The notes under the pieces are model-generated. The model saw only the letters and a list, made by a program, of their open reading frames with translations. It was not told where the DNA came from and searched no databases. A stretch of DNA of 64,000 nt, from the NCBI GenBank assembly GCA_036023115.1, contig JAYKKT010000048.1, positions 6,964,501 through 7,028,500 of the forward strand, given 5' to 3'. The DNA is from Brasenia schreberi. Taxonomy: Eukaryota; Streptophyta; Magnoliopsida; Nymphaeales; Cabombaceae. Positions 1 through 11,560 of this stretch are shown here, one piece after another. The position numbers and the translations under genes were made by a program. Numbering within the stretch: position 1 is the first letter of the stretch; every line of letters starts with the position of its first letter.

Positions 1-236
1 TCGGGAGAATGCTTCGTGATACAACTCAGAATATAAGTAACGCAGTAGTAGGTAACACAGGCCCTTTTTCGACCTCTGCACATGAACCGAGTATATCAAT
101 GTGTGTGTAAGAGAGATGAGAGAGAGAGAGAGAGAACTCACTGTTTGTCAGCCAAGGATCCAACAATTGTTCCGAACAACATGGAAGAGCCAAAACCAGC
201 AATGAACAACCTACCAATATCTCCCTTTCCAAAACC
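1..236 (-). CDS. MFS_5 molybdate-anion-transporter-like protein, two partial exons
   Basis: Two exons are visible. The first runs from about 236 down to 142 and reads GFGKGDIGRLF, then AGFGSSMLFGTIVGSLADK. Its donor is GTGAGT at 141. The next exon starts at 75 after a TGCAG acceptor and reads GRKRACVTYYCVTYILSC, then ITKHSP, to the window edge. The split codon (CA plus A) restores Gln. This matches the early transmembrane region and the conserved D-K-Q-G-R-K-R loop of the plant MFS_5 family (human MFSD5-related), annotated as molybdate-anion transporters in membranes. The usual N-terminal exon part (start Met to the YSTYG region) is not found upstream. Homology stops just before GFG, next to a low-complexity stretch and transposon-like terminal sequence. 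The gene may be truncated, or the first exon may be displaced. The rest of the gene lies left of the window. Confidence 0.75.
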
Positions 237-244
237 AGGAACCT

Positions 245-360
245 CCAAAAAAATTTAAAAAAAAATTTGAATTTTTTTTTGGGCGTACAATACGGTACCA
301 TATCGTATCGTGGCTTCCCATGATACAATTACGGTGCGATACAACAGTTAAGCAAATAAA
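245..360. mobile_element. Remnant of a terminal repeat shared with the hAT elements
   Basis: An A/T homopolymer-rich stretch is followed by ACCATATCGTATCG-type sequence. Closely similar blocks occur at 31255-31300, at the end of a hAT copy, and at 60060-60300, in the terminal repeats of another. It abuts the place where MFS exon homology is lost. I infer it is the end of a related insertion; its other end was not located. Confidence 0.35.
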
Positions 361-489
361 ATACCTCATAGTAGAAAATATATCAACTAAAACAAAATGA
401 CGAGTGCTTAAAAAACAACATTTGCACATATTTCAGGTCCCTTGCTCCCGCCGATTCATTTAAAATATCCATCTAATATTTAAGAATAG

Positions 490-749
490 CAACTGACTTG
501 GACAAGCAGCCCGGTACTTGTACTTCAATGTCCAACTCAGCACTAACTATTTTAAGTACCTTTGAACTAAAATTTTGTGTTAGAGATAATTTAGTGTTGT
601 ATTACATGAATACTGCGAAGAATATAGACTGATTACTACTTCATCAGTGATTAATACTAATAGACCAAGAATTGAGTTTCTCTTTTAGTCTTATCAGATA
701 CTAACAAATATATTAAATAATATATATATAGTATACATCATAATACATA

Positions 750-824
<75 letters not shown>

Positions 825-889
825 TTGTCGTGTCCCTGAACCCACAATTTTTGAAATGTATATTCTGCACCTGCACCCTTGTGACAGGT
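490..889. mobile_element. Degenerate copy of the CTAAGTCACAC-ended element family
   Basis: The right part (832-889) matches the right ends of the copies at 37564-38279 and 45038-45708: a CACCC-rich block, then TTTTGAAAT, then TGTGACAG. The left part resembles the interior of the 31382-31735 copy. A long (AT)n tract expands the middle. No clean left end or target duplication was found, so the limits are approximate. Confidence 0.35.
752..819. repeat. (AT)n microsatellite
   Basis: About 68 bases of uninterrupted TA dinucleotides lie inside the degenerate element. Short reading frames across it are low-complexity artefacts. Confidence 0.95.
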
Positions 890-1583
890 CACAGTTGGAA
901 ATGAGAGCCCTTAGTCAAATAGCTATTAGATTGGGTGTGGTTTTGGAAACAACCACAAAGAGAAGGGAACTCATGGAGAAAGTAAAAGTTTAGACATAAA
1001 TGTTGTGGGGATATCTCAGGGTGGATGAGAAGAGAAGGTAAAGACAATGAGGTGCTGAGTGGGGTTAAAACTTCCAGAAAAAGCGGAACCGAAAATGCTT
1101 TCAGTTGCAAAAAAATCACAGAGGCTGTCAGAATGGCTTAAAACTCAGTTACATGACAAAAACATAAACGTCTGACCTGACAAATTCATTTATCAACTCT
1201 CGAGTAATATAATTTGATTTATGAAGAACTAAAGTTCATTTTGCATGAAACAAGCATAGTTTTGTGTTTGTCAGTCCCATGTACGAACAACTAAATTAAG
1301 CATCAACTTCCTCTAGAGTGGCTTTAACACGCACAAGGAAACCCTTGTATTAACCCACTGCAATAAGCATATATCATAGTATAGCGCCCACATAACTTCT
1401 TTGAAACGAGGCATGCAGTGTATGGAGGATGATTATGTAACTGGAAGATGGAAGACATGCACTGGTCACATACCTCCATTGCTCCTTAGGAAGCAAAGAA
1501 GAGCAGATGCAATGGTAAGAAGAAAAAATAAGATTATAAGCTAACACAAGAAAGACAGCAGATTCACCACATTTTTCACTTAC
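890..1583. other. No gene supported; possible downstream part of the RRM gene
   Basis: I see no complete exon here. On the minus strand at about 1465-1500 there is a pyrimidine-rich acceptor-like stretch. It precedes a short open segment ending in RSNGG and a GTATGTG donor-like site, which could be a small exon of the RRM gene. The expected second RRM (LLQGIP-like sequence) was not found. Confidence 0.3.
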
Positions 1584-3698
1584 AACTTTCCCATCGTAGG
1601 TTTTCAGAGGGTCCCATTGGCTCCGATTTGCTTGCTACGAAGACCAACGGAGTGAGAAGAATTTGGTCCTAGGCCATGATCATAGTTAAGCAGGGAATAA
1701 GCATCGACAGAGAAGGCACTTACCCTGTCCAATCTGTAAAGGCGACCTTTCCTACCTAGCAAAACCATAGCTGTATCATAATTCTTCCTAGAATGAAACT
1801 ACAGCATCCTGCTTGATAAAAAGAGAAATCATATCATAAGCTTCTTGCGCAGCAATCATAAACAATGCAATAAGAATACAACAACAACTACTAAGCCTTT
1901 TCCCATACTAGATGGGGTCGGCTAAAACAATGCAATAAGAATGTGGAACATAAATCTCATCTATACAGTCATTTTCAAATTACTGAATCACAAACAGTAC
2001 TGAACCTCATTGTAAGGAGAAACAAAAGGGTGGATAAGAATTAAGGAAGCAAAAAGAAAGAAAACTTCAAGATATCCCAATATTTCTATCTTTTTCTTTA
2101 TCTCGGATCAAGCCAACATACGAAGTGGTATTCCACTTTTATACAGGCCATCATTATGTTAAGATACAAAGGGGGAAACAAGATACGTGAAATAAACCGT
2201 TAAAAGCACCAAGTAACAGAACAGTGAAATGCATAACTTCCAGGACTGGCTAAGTTGACATTTCAAGATTGTACCAAAACCATGCCTTTTTGCACAATAT
2301 GTCAGAACTCCTACAAGAATTCTTAGCTTCCACTGAGGTTTCCTCCCAACACTACACCATAGAGGTTTTCCTCTCCCTCTTTTAAAGTGTTCACCGTCAA
2401 ACTACCACAGGTTCTTCGAGCTCCATGGGGCTTGCATCTCCAAATATCCGCACCACCTCAAGCTTGTCTCTCTCTTTCAACGTTATAATGCTTAAAAACT
2501 AAGAGAGTGAAAGCTATTACCTAATGAACTAGAATGATGGGTCCAAACTCCAAAGTGTAAAAGCAAATGTGAAGTAGCATCTCATCCTTTTAACGACAAT
2601 GGAAGCATTGAAATGTTCTACAATAAGCCTAAGAACATGAAAATTAGCAAATGGTATTAACACAGAAAATAGACGTTGTAACGTGGGACAGGAAACAACA
2701 AGGCTGATCTTCAAGGTGAAAAGATAAAACAACTCAAAATGTCTGCAGGAAATTCAGGACACGAGAAGTCGAGTAAAAGCACTTTAGAGATGACGTACAC
2801 GCCAATCGGACTATAGGCCTATTGTAATCGAATCTGATGTCCGAAGGCGTCAGATTGCATCCTTTAAAGAATTGAACAATATCGCTCTTCAGAATGTTTC
2901 TTCCCAACGCATCTCATCTTTTTAACGACAATGGAAGCATTGAAATGTTCTACAATAAGCCTAAGAACATGAAAATTAGCAAATGGTATTAACACAGAAA
3001 ATAGACGTTGTAACGTAGGTCAGGAAACAACAAGGCTGATCTTCAAGATGAAAAGATAAAACAACTAAAAATGTCTGCAGGAAATTCAGGACACGAGAAG
3101 TCGAGTAAAAGCACTTTAGAGATGACGTACACGCCAATCGGATTATAGGCCCTATTGTAATCGAATCTGATGTCCGAAGGCGTCAGATTGCATCCTTTAA
3201 AGAATTGAACAATATCGCTCTTCAGAATGTTTCTTCCCAACGCAGACAGCCTCCCATACACGAGACCTATACAGACATTCAATTTGACATAAAGGGGGTA
3301 AAACATCAAAATCACGACGTTGGTGATCGAGAAAAACAACATGCAAGGCCGGCATTTTCTCCCATGAAAAAGCAAAGTACATTAATCCCTTGATTAAACT
3401 TCTCTATTGGTAACTGAATAAACAAGAATATCGAACAAAACTAAATTTGAACAAAAATTAAACGTTGAACAACAATAAAACAGCAAAAACCCTAACGGGG
3501 AGCAATAACCTAACCCCAATTTGGGAGTTTCGTACCTTTGGTCGGAGTGTTAACGAAAGCCTCAATTGCAGGTTCTTGCTGATCGCTCTCCGTCGAGAAG
3601 GGTTTGCATCGATCGCCAAAAGATGGAAGAAGAACGGGATTTCGGGCACGGAAATCCTTCGAGATCGCGATTCTCGACAGAAAATTCCTTCCCCACAT
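1584..3698 (-). CDS. RRM-domain RNA-binding protein with mitochondrial-like N-terminus, exons 1-4
   Basis: Four exons with compatible phases are visible. Exon 1 is 3698-3536 (donor GTACGA), exon 2 is 3266-about 3127, exon 3 is 1798-1724 (donor GTAAGT) and exon 4 is 1634-1584 (donor GTAAGT). The protein begins MWGRNFLSRI and passes through RCKPFSTES, a typical mitochondrial presequence ending. It then reads LVYGRLSALGRNILKSDI, VQFFKGCNLTPSDIRFDYNR, FHSRKNYDTAM, GRKGRLYRLDR and NRSQWDPLKTYDGK. This is the pattern of a plant RRM family with an N-terminal organelle signal. An upstream in-frame ATG at 3734 adds 12 residues, but they are acidic and unlike a presequence. The exact exon 2 donor is uncertain. 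Intron 1 carries a telo-box (AAACCCTAA at 3487-3495 on the plus strand), and intron 2 holds an RTE tail and a duplicated exon. The expected second RRM downstream was not found, so the gene may be 3'-truncated or have exons I missed. Confidence 0.7.
1878..1924 (-). mobile_element. 47-bp RTE 3' tail with 18-bp target duplication
   Basis: The insert is the reverse complement of the extreme 3' end of the RTE family, starting with ACAACAACAAC and continuing into the CCCATACTAGATGGGG block. It is flanked by perfect copies of aaacaatgcaataagaat at 1860-1877 and 1925-1942. It sits in intron 2 of the RRM gene. Confidence 0.9.
2577..3242. repeat. 333-bp tandem duplication including most of an RRM exon
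   Basis: Copy 1 is 2577-2909 and copy 2 is 2910-3242. They differ at only a handful of positions, including one single-base indel. Copy 2 holds the intact exon 2 reading frame. Copy 1 lacks a base in the AATAGG-CC tract, so the NRAYNPIG end of the exon is frameshifted there. Copy 1 also lacks the upstream acceptor and the first codons of the exon. Confidence 0.95.
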
Positions 3699-3849
3699 TA
3701 TCGATTTCGAGGGATCGAAAGGGATGTCAACCATCGAATCGGAGAATAATGATTAGTAATCAGAAGTGCTCCAGTCTCGCAGTGAAGCGGCGGCACCTGC
3801 TTCCATCAGTGGAGGAGTTACAGACACCTCTCTGGTATGCCTAATTTGG

Positions 3850-5925
3850 TTCAGTTCCAGGCCCATGGCCCAGCACGTAGCCACCAGATCCAATTCGAAC
3901 ATATTATACTATTACCTGGTTTGACAGGGTTCTGTTTACATGTAGACAAAACCTCATTGTCATTTCACAAGGAACTGATACAGAACAAAAAGTACTCGAC
4001 TATATATATATATATATATATATATTGTCAGCCAACGACCAATTTGCCTAAGAAAAATCATTGGGAATTGTGACAGACAAAAATGAATGATCCCAACCAT
4101 GATAGAGCCCAAATAGAGTTCATGGATCAGTCTCTACAAAGCCCTACAGAATGATACCCTTGATGCGGCCGAATAACTACCTAATTGCCAAAAAAATAAA
4201 CAAAACTAAGTAAAGATACATAACTTGCAAGAAACATTACAAATCATGGATGTTCTCACACAAATCATGGCTACTCTCGAGTTCCTTCAAGTTCTAGAAT
4301 TAATGAAGAATGAAAGCCCTCTTGTTTGACCCTTAAATAAGCATTGTAGCATTCATACTAATGATAATGAAGGAAACTTCATAAGGTGTCCTTATCATAA
4401 AAGATTTTGATTTTATCTTCCTTTTTTATTCCTTTTCTTCTTTACATTTGGTTCTCTGGTACGGATTTGCATCTGGACCTACCTTAGACCCAAGTATTAG
4501 AGCAACATTTTTCATCCCCACTTTAATGTTTTGTGTTGAAGTTCTAATTCAGCTTTGAAAATCTTAAAGTTTTCCAAAACTTCATCCTTTGTATGCATAA
4601 AAAAATATAGTAAATCATCAACGAAAGTTACAAATTACTTTTTGTCACCTATTGTAGGCCAACCATGCAAATTGCAAGCATATGAATGAGTTAAATCTGA
4701 AATTTAAGAATTTTTTTAACTCAGTCTCATGATTTTTGGTACACATATATGAATGTGTTGTTGTGTAGATATTTTGAATCAAAACTAATTTAGTCATATC
4801 AAACAATTTTCTAAAATTCATATACCCATATCAAAATTTCACAAATCCTAAGAGTAATAATATAAGCATAAACATTCAACTTCAACATAGACTCACAAAG
4901 ATAACCCTTTTCAATAAACATGCATTCCTTAGATGAGATAAATTTGTTTCTCTTAAATAGACTCTTGAATCTTATTATCGTAAAAAATGATGATGCAATT
5001 CAAATGGTACTTGTAGGAACCCGTTGCTCGAGCTAGACGTGATGTGGGGCGTGGCAGAGAACCTTGACCCTTGTTTTCAAAAGAGAAATTAGATAAGATT
5101 CAAGCGATGAACGTGAGTCCCCAAGAATGTGAATAAGCGTATCATGACATTGTTGACACTACAAACGAGAAGGATTGTGATGCAAGTGAAAGCAATGTAA
5201 CGTTCAAAACAGAGTTGCTACAAGGCTAAGTGAAAACTACTACTATGAAAAGTAAGGAAAAGGAATAAAAGAGTTTATGATATTCTCCTGGCTCGATTGG
5301 TTCAGCACTATTTATAGGCTTCTCTCGAGGTGGTGATAGTTCTCATCCTTCATTCTTGTTCATGTATTTTCCAATCTTTTCTCGCCTCATTTCTATTGCC
5401 TTTATATCGCAATGTTAAATATACGTCTTCGATGATCACCGGGTGTCACTATTGTTACCTCGATTTTTTGTGTCAACAAACTTACACCAAATTCTTCCTT
5501 ACATCCAGTATAAAGAGTGTATTTCTTAAGAATAGAATATTTATCCTAATTAAATTTGAGTTCAGTCGTTCTTTTTAGTTGTAGAAGCATTGATCATGTA
5601 TAGGATTCGTCCCTCTTCCTCAACCAAAGTTTTGAAAAAAAATTTGTGTTTTGAACATATGACAAGTAGCACTGGAGTCAACCCACCAAAATTCAATGTC
5701 TTCTACCACATTCACTATCAATCCACAAGGTTGTTCTCAAAAGAATTAGGATCCTTCTTTTTTTCAACATTTTCATGTATTGACACTAGCTCTTATAATG
5801 ACCCAGTTTTCTACAATGGCAACATTTGCTTTTCCTCTTCTTAAGCTTGGTATCTTTACCATCATTTCCATGAGATTTTCTTATATCTGGATTTTATCCC
5901 CCTAAAAACAAATAGTAGGGGTATG
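3850..5925. other. Intergenic, no gene seen
   Basis: AT-rich sequence with a (TA)n tract at 4001-4025 and only short, low-complexity reading frames. I recognise no protein family or element. This is the region upstream of the minus-strand RRM gene. Confidence 0.5.
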
Positions 5926-5929
5926 CCTA

Positions 5930-6440
5930 AACAGCAACAATGACTACTAAGCCTTTTCTCATACTAGAGGGAGTCGGCTACATGGATTCCTAGTTTCCAC
6001 AACAGTTAACTCAATATAAACTATATCATTATTTATTATTTCTTTCTAACACTTTTGTAGTCATCCTCTTCCTCTTTTAACATTTTTACAATCTGAAACC
6101 ATCTTTTGGTTATCTTTGTACATGTTCAAAGTATCTTGATCTTTCCTCATTTTATCCTTTATTGGTGCTACTCTCAAATTGTTTCTAATAACCTTATTAT
6201 ATATAGGTTTTTTCTTATATGAGCACTCATCTATCTCAACATCTTCGTTTATGCTATGGACATTTTTTGTAAATGTTTGATGATTAACTTTTCAACTTTA
6301 ACAGTACCTTTTTATCACATAGAATACCTTATGCCCCTCTCCATTTTAATGAACTGGCATTAATTCTATGCGTAGCATCTCCATCAATTTTTTCATCACT
6401 CCGAAAAACTAATCTACTTATTTAAAATTTTCCTTGTCAG
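5930..6440 (-). mobile_element. 5'-truncated antisense RTE fragment
   Basis: It begins with the antisense 3' tail (CTACTAAGCC, then CATACTAG) and reads back through the RTE C-terminal region. Antisense blocks match the copies at 51127 and 52636, for example the GTGCTACTCTCAA and AGCATCTCCATCAA stretches. No intact frame remains. Confidence 0.85.
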
Positions 6441-6599
6441 GGTAAAGCAGACCAAATCTTGGACTGTCAACTAAAACAATATACTTAACAGACTATTCGT
6501 TTGACTGAATGGAAGTCCTATGCTCATAGAAACTACTTGAATAACAACATATATAAGCTTTCGAGACACTAGGGTTGTATTTGATGCTTAGATATTGTA

Positions 6600-6910
6600 G
6601 AGTCATATATGATTGACTGCATAGTTTAATAATTTGGCTACTGACAGATGATCATTTTTGCATCAATTAAGCTCATATTTGCACATAGGTCAAAGAAGTC
6701 GTACGCTTATAAAGTACATTATGATCTACAAGGTACTATGTGAGAGAGACAAAGCTGACATTGCTTTTAACCACAACACTTTGGTATTGGAGCAATATAA
6801 CCACATCAGTGTGGGGACTCCTATATGGATTGTTATGTTGTCTAGAAACATCAATTTTTTATTAAAGAGTCAAATCATCATTACAACCAAGTTTATCCTC
6901 CTATAGATAG
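6600..6910 (+). pseudogene. Possible plant-mobile-domain-type C-terminal relic
   Basis: A short open segment reading YKVLCERDKADIAFNHNTL lies upstream of an antisense MULE transposase relic. The same relative layout occurs at 22060-22290 in the larger MULE, where a similar TATAAGGTATATTATGA context is present. The similarity is weak and the assignment rests mainly on position. Confidence 0.25.
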
Positions 6911-7842
6911 GCACCAAAAAGTATTGCTTTAATGCAAGTATTCTTAGTAATCATTTATACTTGATTCGTATAAAAATTATGATTAGATGAGTTAGGCAAT
7001 ATTATTATTGTCTATTATTGTTTGCATCGTCTTACGTTCATACATGGTACATTGATACCTATGGTGCAATACTTTGAACATGTGTCACATCTCTTACCAT
7101 TGCATCCTACTTATACTTGATAAGTATTGCCAGTAAGTTCATAGCTTGGTGATATCTGATGATTAGACAATGGATGGTGTTGAGAATAGATGATTTGAAC
7201 TTCTTGTCTTTCGAATCAATGTTGTATGTAACTACTTGTAATTACTTTTAAGATATATCGATTTAAAATGGTTGATTTTATGATATGTATTTCATTCTAA
7301 TACTACAATCAACACATCCTTTCAATTGAAGATGCTACAACCAATGTTGCAAACCATCGAATAAAAAAATTTAGATAACAAAATATAATATATGTTGTTA
7401 TATATGGACTAATAATCAAGATTATACATAGTATTATCATTGGATCCTCTCAATTGCAAGTATGCATCCATGCATAAACGAAATGGGAAATCCCAATTAA
7501 TAACACTCTCATCTCGATATTGTGCCCAACAAGGAAAAATGGGTGGCATTACAATTGCATAACAAATAAAACATAAAATAAAATGGTAATATACCTTAAC
7601 AAAAAATAAGAAGAATGGATGAAGTTTTTATGGAAATTTTTCAAAATAAGAATCTAACTACCATAAAATGTATTCTCGATTAATGATAACACATATTCAT
7701 TGTTCCTAAACATACATAAATACAAAAAAAATCTACTTTGAATCAATGATAGTCAATTATTCATTATACATATGATCGTCTGTCGATGCAATAACTTTTT
7801 GTCAACTTATCCCAAATGCAATAATGATTTATTTCTTTCCCG

Positions 7843-8378
7843 TCAACTTAATAATATATCCTTCAATATTTTCATAATGTGACATCTACATAAAGGATAT
7901 GTTGTCTCAAGAAAAACACTCTTAATTGTATTTATTAATGCTAACTCATGATCAATACATATTGCAGTCAGGAGTTTATTTAGGAAAAATAATTTTCTAG
8001 CATGTTTCAACACCCACACATAATTATCTTTGCTTATAAAAGTAAATGTTATAGAAAAAATCTTATTAGTTAATGTAAATCTAACAACTTTCAAGAAAGA
8101 CATTTTATATGTATTAGTCTTCTAGGTGGAATCAAACTCCAAAACTTTCAGAAATATGCATACAACTTAAGTGAAGATGGATGAGAAAAACAATATCACC
8201 AACATAATCTAAGTATCTTATGATGCCATATACAATAACAATGAATGTCAGTTTGATATAATAGTTCCTGAAAAACTGATCGACCACTCATCTCTTCTTT
8301 TTGTAATTTAATCATTGCATTATATGTATGTCTCACCATGGACACATTTGAGTCATCTCGTTGTTTGATAGAGAACAA
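7843..8378 (-). pseudogene. MULE (FAR1-like) transposase fragment
   Basis: Two open pieces on the minus strand belong to one broken frame. 8378-8196 reads KQRDDSNVSMVRHTYNA and then a G-R-S spacing typical of MULE proteins. 8103-7843 reads VVRFTLTNKIFSITFTFI, then DNYVWVL, then AICIDHELALINTI and PLCRCHI. This is the MULE transposase core pattern: VG.T.TN..F, then VWVL, then a D-ALMNA block and a C.H-type end. Stops and frameshifts make it inactive. The same core recurs at 23340-24060. Confidence 0.75.
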
Positions 8379-8543
8379 TATATGTTTTGGTTTATAATGA
8401 CTTTTTGTTATATCTTTAGATTACTTCATATTCAACATCAATCAACATGCTTGTGTATGAATACCATTTATAACATGGATTACAAAATTATGAGCATTGC
8501 TTTGGGGTGTCCCCGCCGAATGTAGTAAGAAGTAAGCAAGGGC

Positions 8544-8653
8544 CACTACATTTTCGCCCGAATGTAGTGAATCAATTACAGAGAGGGTTCCCACATCATG
8601 GACGGGTGTGGGTAAAGAAGTTAGTCCCGCTACATTGCCGCCCGAATGTAGTG
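8544..8653 (+). promoter_or_regulatory. Paired stem-loops in the RTE 5' leader
   Basis: Stem 1 pairs CACTACATT (8544-8552) with AATGTAGTG (8561-8569). Stem 2 pairs CGCTACATT (8628-8636) with AATGTAGTG (8645-8653), with one G-U wobble. Loops are eight bases and similar (TTCGCCCG and GCCGCCCG). The same pair occurs at 62793-62818 and 62875-62900, and stem 2 occurs at 35984-36009 with a compensatory change. The role is unknown. Confidence 0.6.
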
Positions 8654-8689
8654 AAAAATCTTCAAAGAGGGTCTTCGCATTTTGATTAT

Positions 8690-11560
8690 GGACGGATGCG
8701 GGGGGTAAGGAAGCTACTCCTAGATAATAAGATTCGTATTGGTTCTTGGAATATCAGAACATTATCGGGTAAGCTAATGGAGGTGGTAGATACTATGATT
8801 CGGAGAAGGATTCATATTCTATGTTTACAAGAGACAAAATGGGTTGGAGAAAAAGCAAGGAAGATAGATGATACAAGTTTTAAATTATGGTACTCAGGTA
8901 AAGAAAAGGCTCGAAATGGAGTTGGTATTATCATAAATAAAGATTTAAAAGAGAGTGTAGTAGACATACAACGATATGGTGAGCGAATCATGGCGTTGAA
9001 ATTAGTGTTAGGAGCAGAGGTTTTGAATATAGTTTGTGCTTACGCACCCGAAGTAGGACTAGAAGATAGTATAAAGATTGTTTTTTAGGAAGAGTTAGAT
9101 AAGGTGTTTCAAAAGATTCCACAAAGGGAGTTGATTTGTTTAGGAGGAGACTTAAATGAACATGTCGGTAAAGAGGCATTAGGATATCAAGGAATTCATG
9201 AAAACTTTGGTTTTGGGGATATAAACGAGGAAGGTAAGGAGATTTTAAATTTTGTTATGGCATTAGATCTCTTTATAGTCAATATAATCTTCAAAAAATG
9301 AGATGAACATTTAATTACTTATAAAAATGGCTTATCACAAACACAAATTGATTACTTTATTTGTAGAAAAAAAGATAGAGCGTGTTGTAAAGATTGTAAG
9401 ATAATTCCAAGAGAAAGCTTAACCACCCAACATTGACTTTTAGTTATGGATTTACAAATAAAAAAATGGACAAAGAAGAAAAGAGTGCATCAAGCTATTC
9501 AGACTAAATGGTGGAACCTCAAAAGCGAGAAAGAAGATATATTTGAATAGGAAGTCCTTCAAGGAGATGTTTGGAATTATGTTGGCACACCCTGTGATAT
9601 ATGGAACAATATGGCTATACATATTAGGAAAGTGGCGAAAGATGTGTTAAGGGTATCTAAGGGAGGTGTACCGGCACAAAAAGAAGCTTGGTGGTGGAGT
9701 GAAGTAGTGCAAAATAAAATCAAGAGGGCATGTTACAAATTACATTATGCTAAGAAAACTAGTGAAACTTTAGAAGCTTATAAGAAAGCAAATAAGGAAG
9801 CGAAAAAGGCTTTTAGTGAAGCAAAAACTAAGATTTGGGAGGACTTATATAAAAAAACTCAGCTCAAAAGAGGGTGAAAGAGATATTTTTAGGATAGCTA
9901 GGGCTAGAGATAAGAAAACTAAAGATCTTAATTATGTTAGATGCATAAAAGACGAGGATGAAAAAATTCTAGTGACAAATGATGATATAAGAAATAGATG
10001 GAAAACTATTTTTATAATTTTTTAATGAAAATAAAGATGTTAGTATTAGTTTAGGAGATTTATCCAAGTCAGAAAAGTATATAAACCACAATTTCTATCG
10101 ACGTATTCCAAAGAATGAAATCAAAGAGGCTCTTAAACATATGAAGGGTGGTGAATCGGTAGGACCAGATAATATTCCTATAGAAGTTTGGAAAATACTA
10201 AGAGAAATAGGAATCACTTGGCTCACAAGACTATTTAATGAAATATGGAAAAACCAAAAGATGCCCGAGGAATAGAGAGCAAGTACACTTATACCTATAT
10301 ATAAGAACAAGGGAGATATTCAAAATTGTGTGAATTATCGAGGTATCAAGTTAATGAGTCATACTATAAAATTATGGAAAAGAATTATCGAACGTAGGTT
10401 AAGACAAGTATCAAGTACAACAGAGAACCAATTTGGATTCATGTCAGGCAGATCTACTATTGAAGCGATTCACCTTTTGAGACGTCTTATGGAACATTTT
10501 AGAGCAAAAAAGAAAGACCTTCACATGATATTTATTGATCTAGAAAAAGCTTATGATAGGGTACTGAGGGAGGTTCTTTGGAGAACTTTGGAAAAAAGAG
10601 GTATCCCATTGACATATATTAACCTTATAAGAGACATGTATGATGGTGCAAAAACATATGTGAGGACTCATGAAGGAACGACAGACTTCTTTGAAGTTAA
10701 TATTGGGTTACATCAAGGATCAACTTTAAGTCCATACTTATTTATAATGGTGATGGATGAGTTAAGAAAACATATTTAAGATGAAGTACCTTGGTGTATG
10801 TTATTTGCAGATGACATTGCGTTAGTAGAGGAGTCTAAAAAAAAAAGTTAATAGAAAATTAGAACTATGAAGAGAAACATTAGAAAGTAAATGCTTCTGA
10901 CTTAGTAGAACAAAGACATAATATATAGAATGTAAGTTTGATCATTTGGTTACTTCAGAGGACATAGAAATTAAAATTGGCACACATTGCATATCCCAAA
11001 AAGAAAGTTTTAAATATCTAGGGTCAATTTTTCAAAGTGATGGAAGAATTGATGGAGATGTTACACATAGAATTTATGCTGGTTGGTTAAAATGGAGAGG
11101 AGCATCAGGTATTCTTTGTGATAAGAAGATACCATTAAAATTAAAAGGTAAATATTATAGAGCAACAATTAGGCCTACCATGTTTTATGGTTATGAATGT
11201 TGGCAGTTAATCATCAACATGTACAAAAGATGTTTGTGACAGAAATGAAGATGTTGAGATGGATGAGTGGTCATACAAGAAAAGACCGTATACATAATGA
11301 GGTTATTAGAAACAAATTAGGAGTGACACCAATAGAGGATAAAATGAGAGAACATCGTTTAAGATGGTTTGGACATATAGAAAGAATATCAAAAGAAGAA
11401 CCTGTAAGAAGGTTAGAAAAACTAAATTTGGAAAGTATTAAAAGAGGTAGAGGACGACTACAAAAGTGTTGGAAAGAAACAATAAAGAATGATCTAACTT
11501 ATTGGGAGTTAACTGCTAACATGGCACACGATAGGGATCTGTGGAAACAAAGAATCCATG
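8690..11560 (+). pseudogene. RTE endonuclease-reverse transcriptase polyprotein, broken
   Basis: The APE endonuclease starts near 8735 (RIGSWNIRTLSGKLMEVVD), with LQETKW carrying the catalytic Glu, then NGVGIIINKDL and, after a frameshift near 9086, GGDLNEHVGKEALGYQGIHE and QIDYFI. The reverse transcriptase reads [29 protein letters not shown] (motif A), [20 protein letters not shown] (motif B at about 10705-10765) and LFADDIALVEES (motif C at about 10800). The C-terminal part reads FKYLGSIFQSDG, MFYGYECW and RLRWFGHIERI. Several stops and frame changes break the frame, so no functional product is expected. Confidence 0.9.

Noticed and set aside
694..876. 60-residue Ile/Tyr repeat open frame
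   Set aside because: It is a translation of the (AT)n microsatellite.
1440..1510. Possible small minus-strand exon ending RSNGG before a GTATGTG site
   Set aside because: It resembles the end of the second RRM of the family, but the preceding roughly 130 bases of that domain are absent between it and exon 4, so I did not add it to the gene.
3465..3844. Plus-strand open frames of 92-94 residues
   Set aside because: They overlap exon 1 of the minus-strand RRM gene, whose mitochondrial-like presequence and matching splice phases are far better supported.
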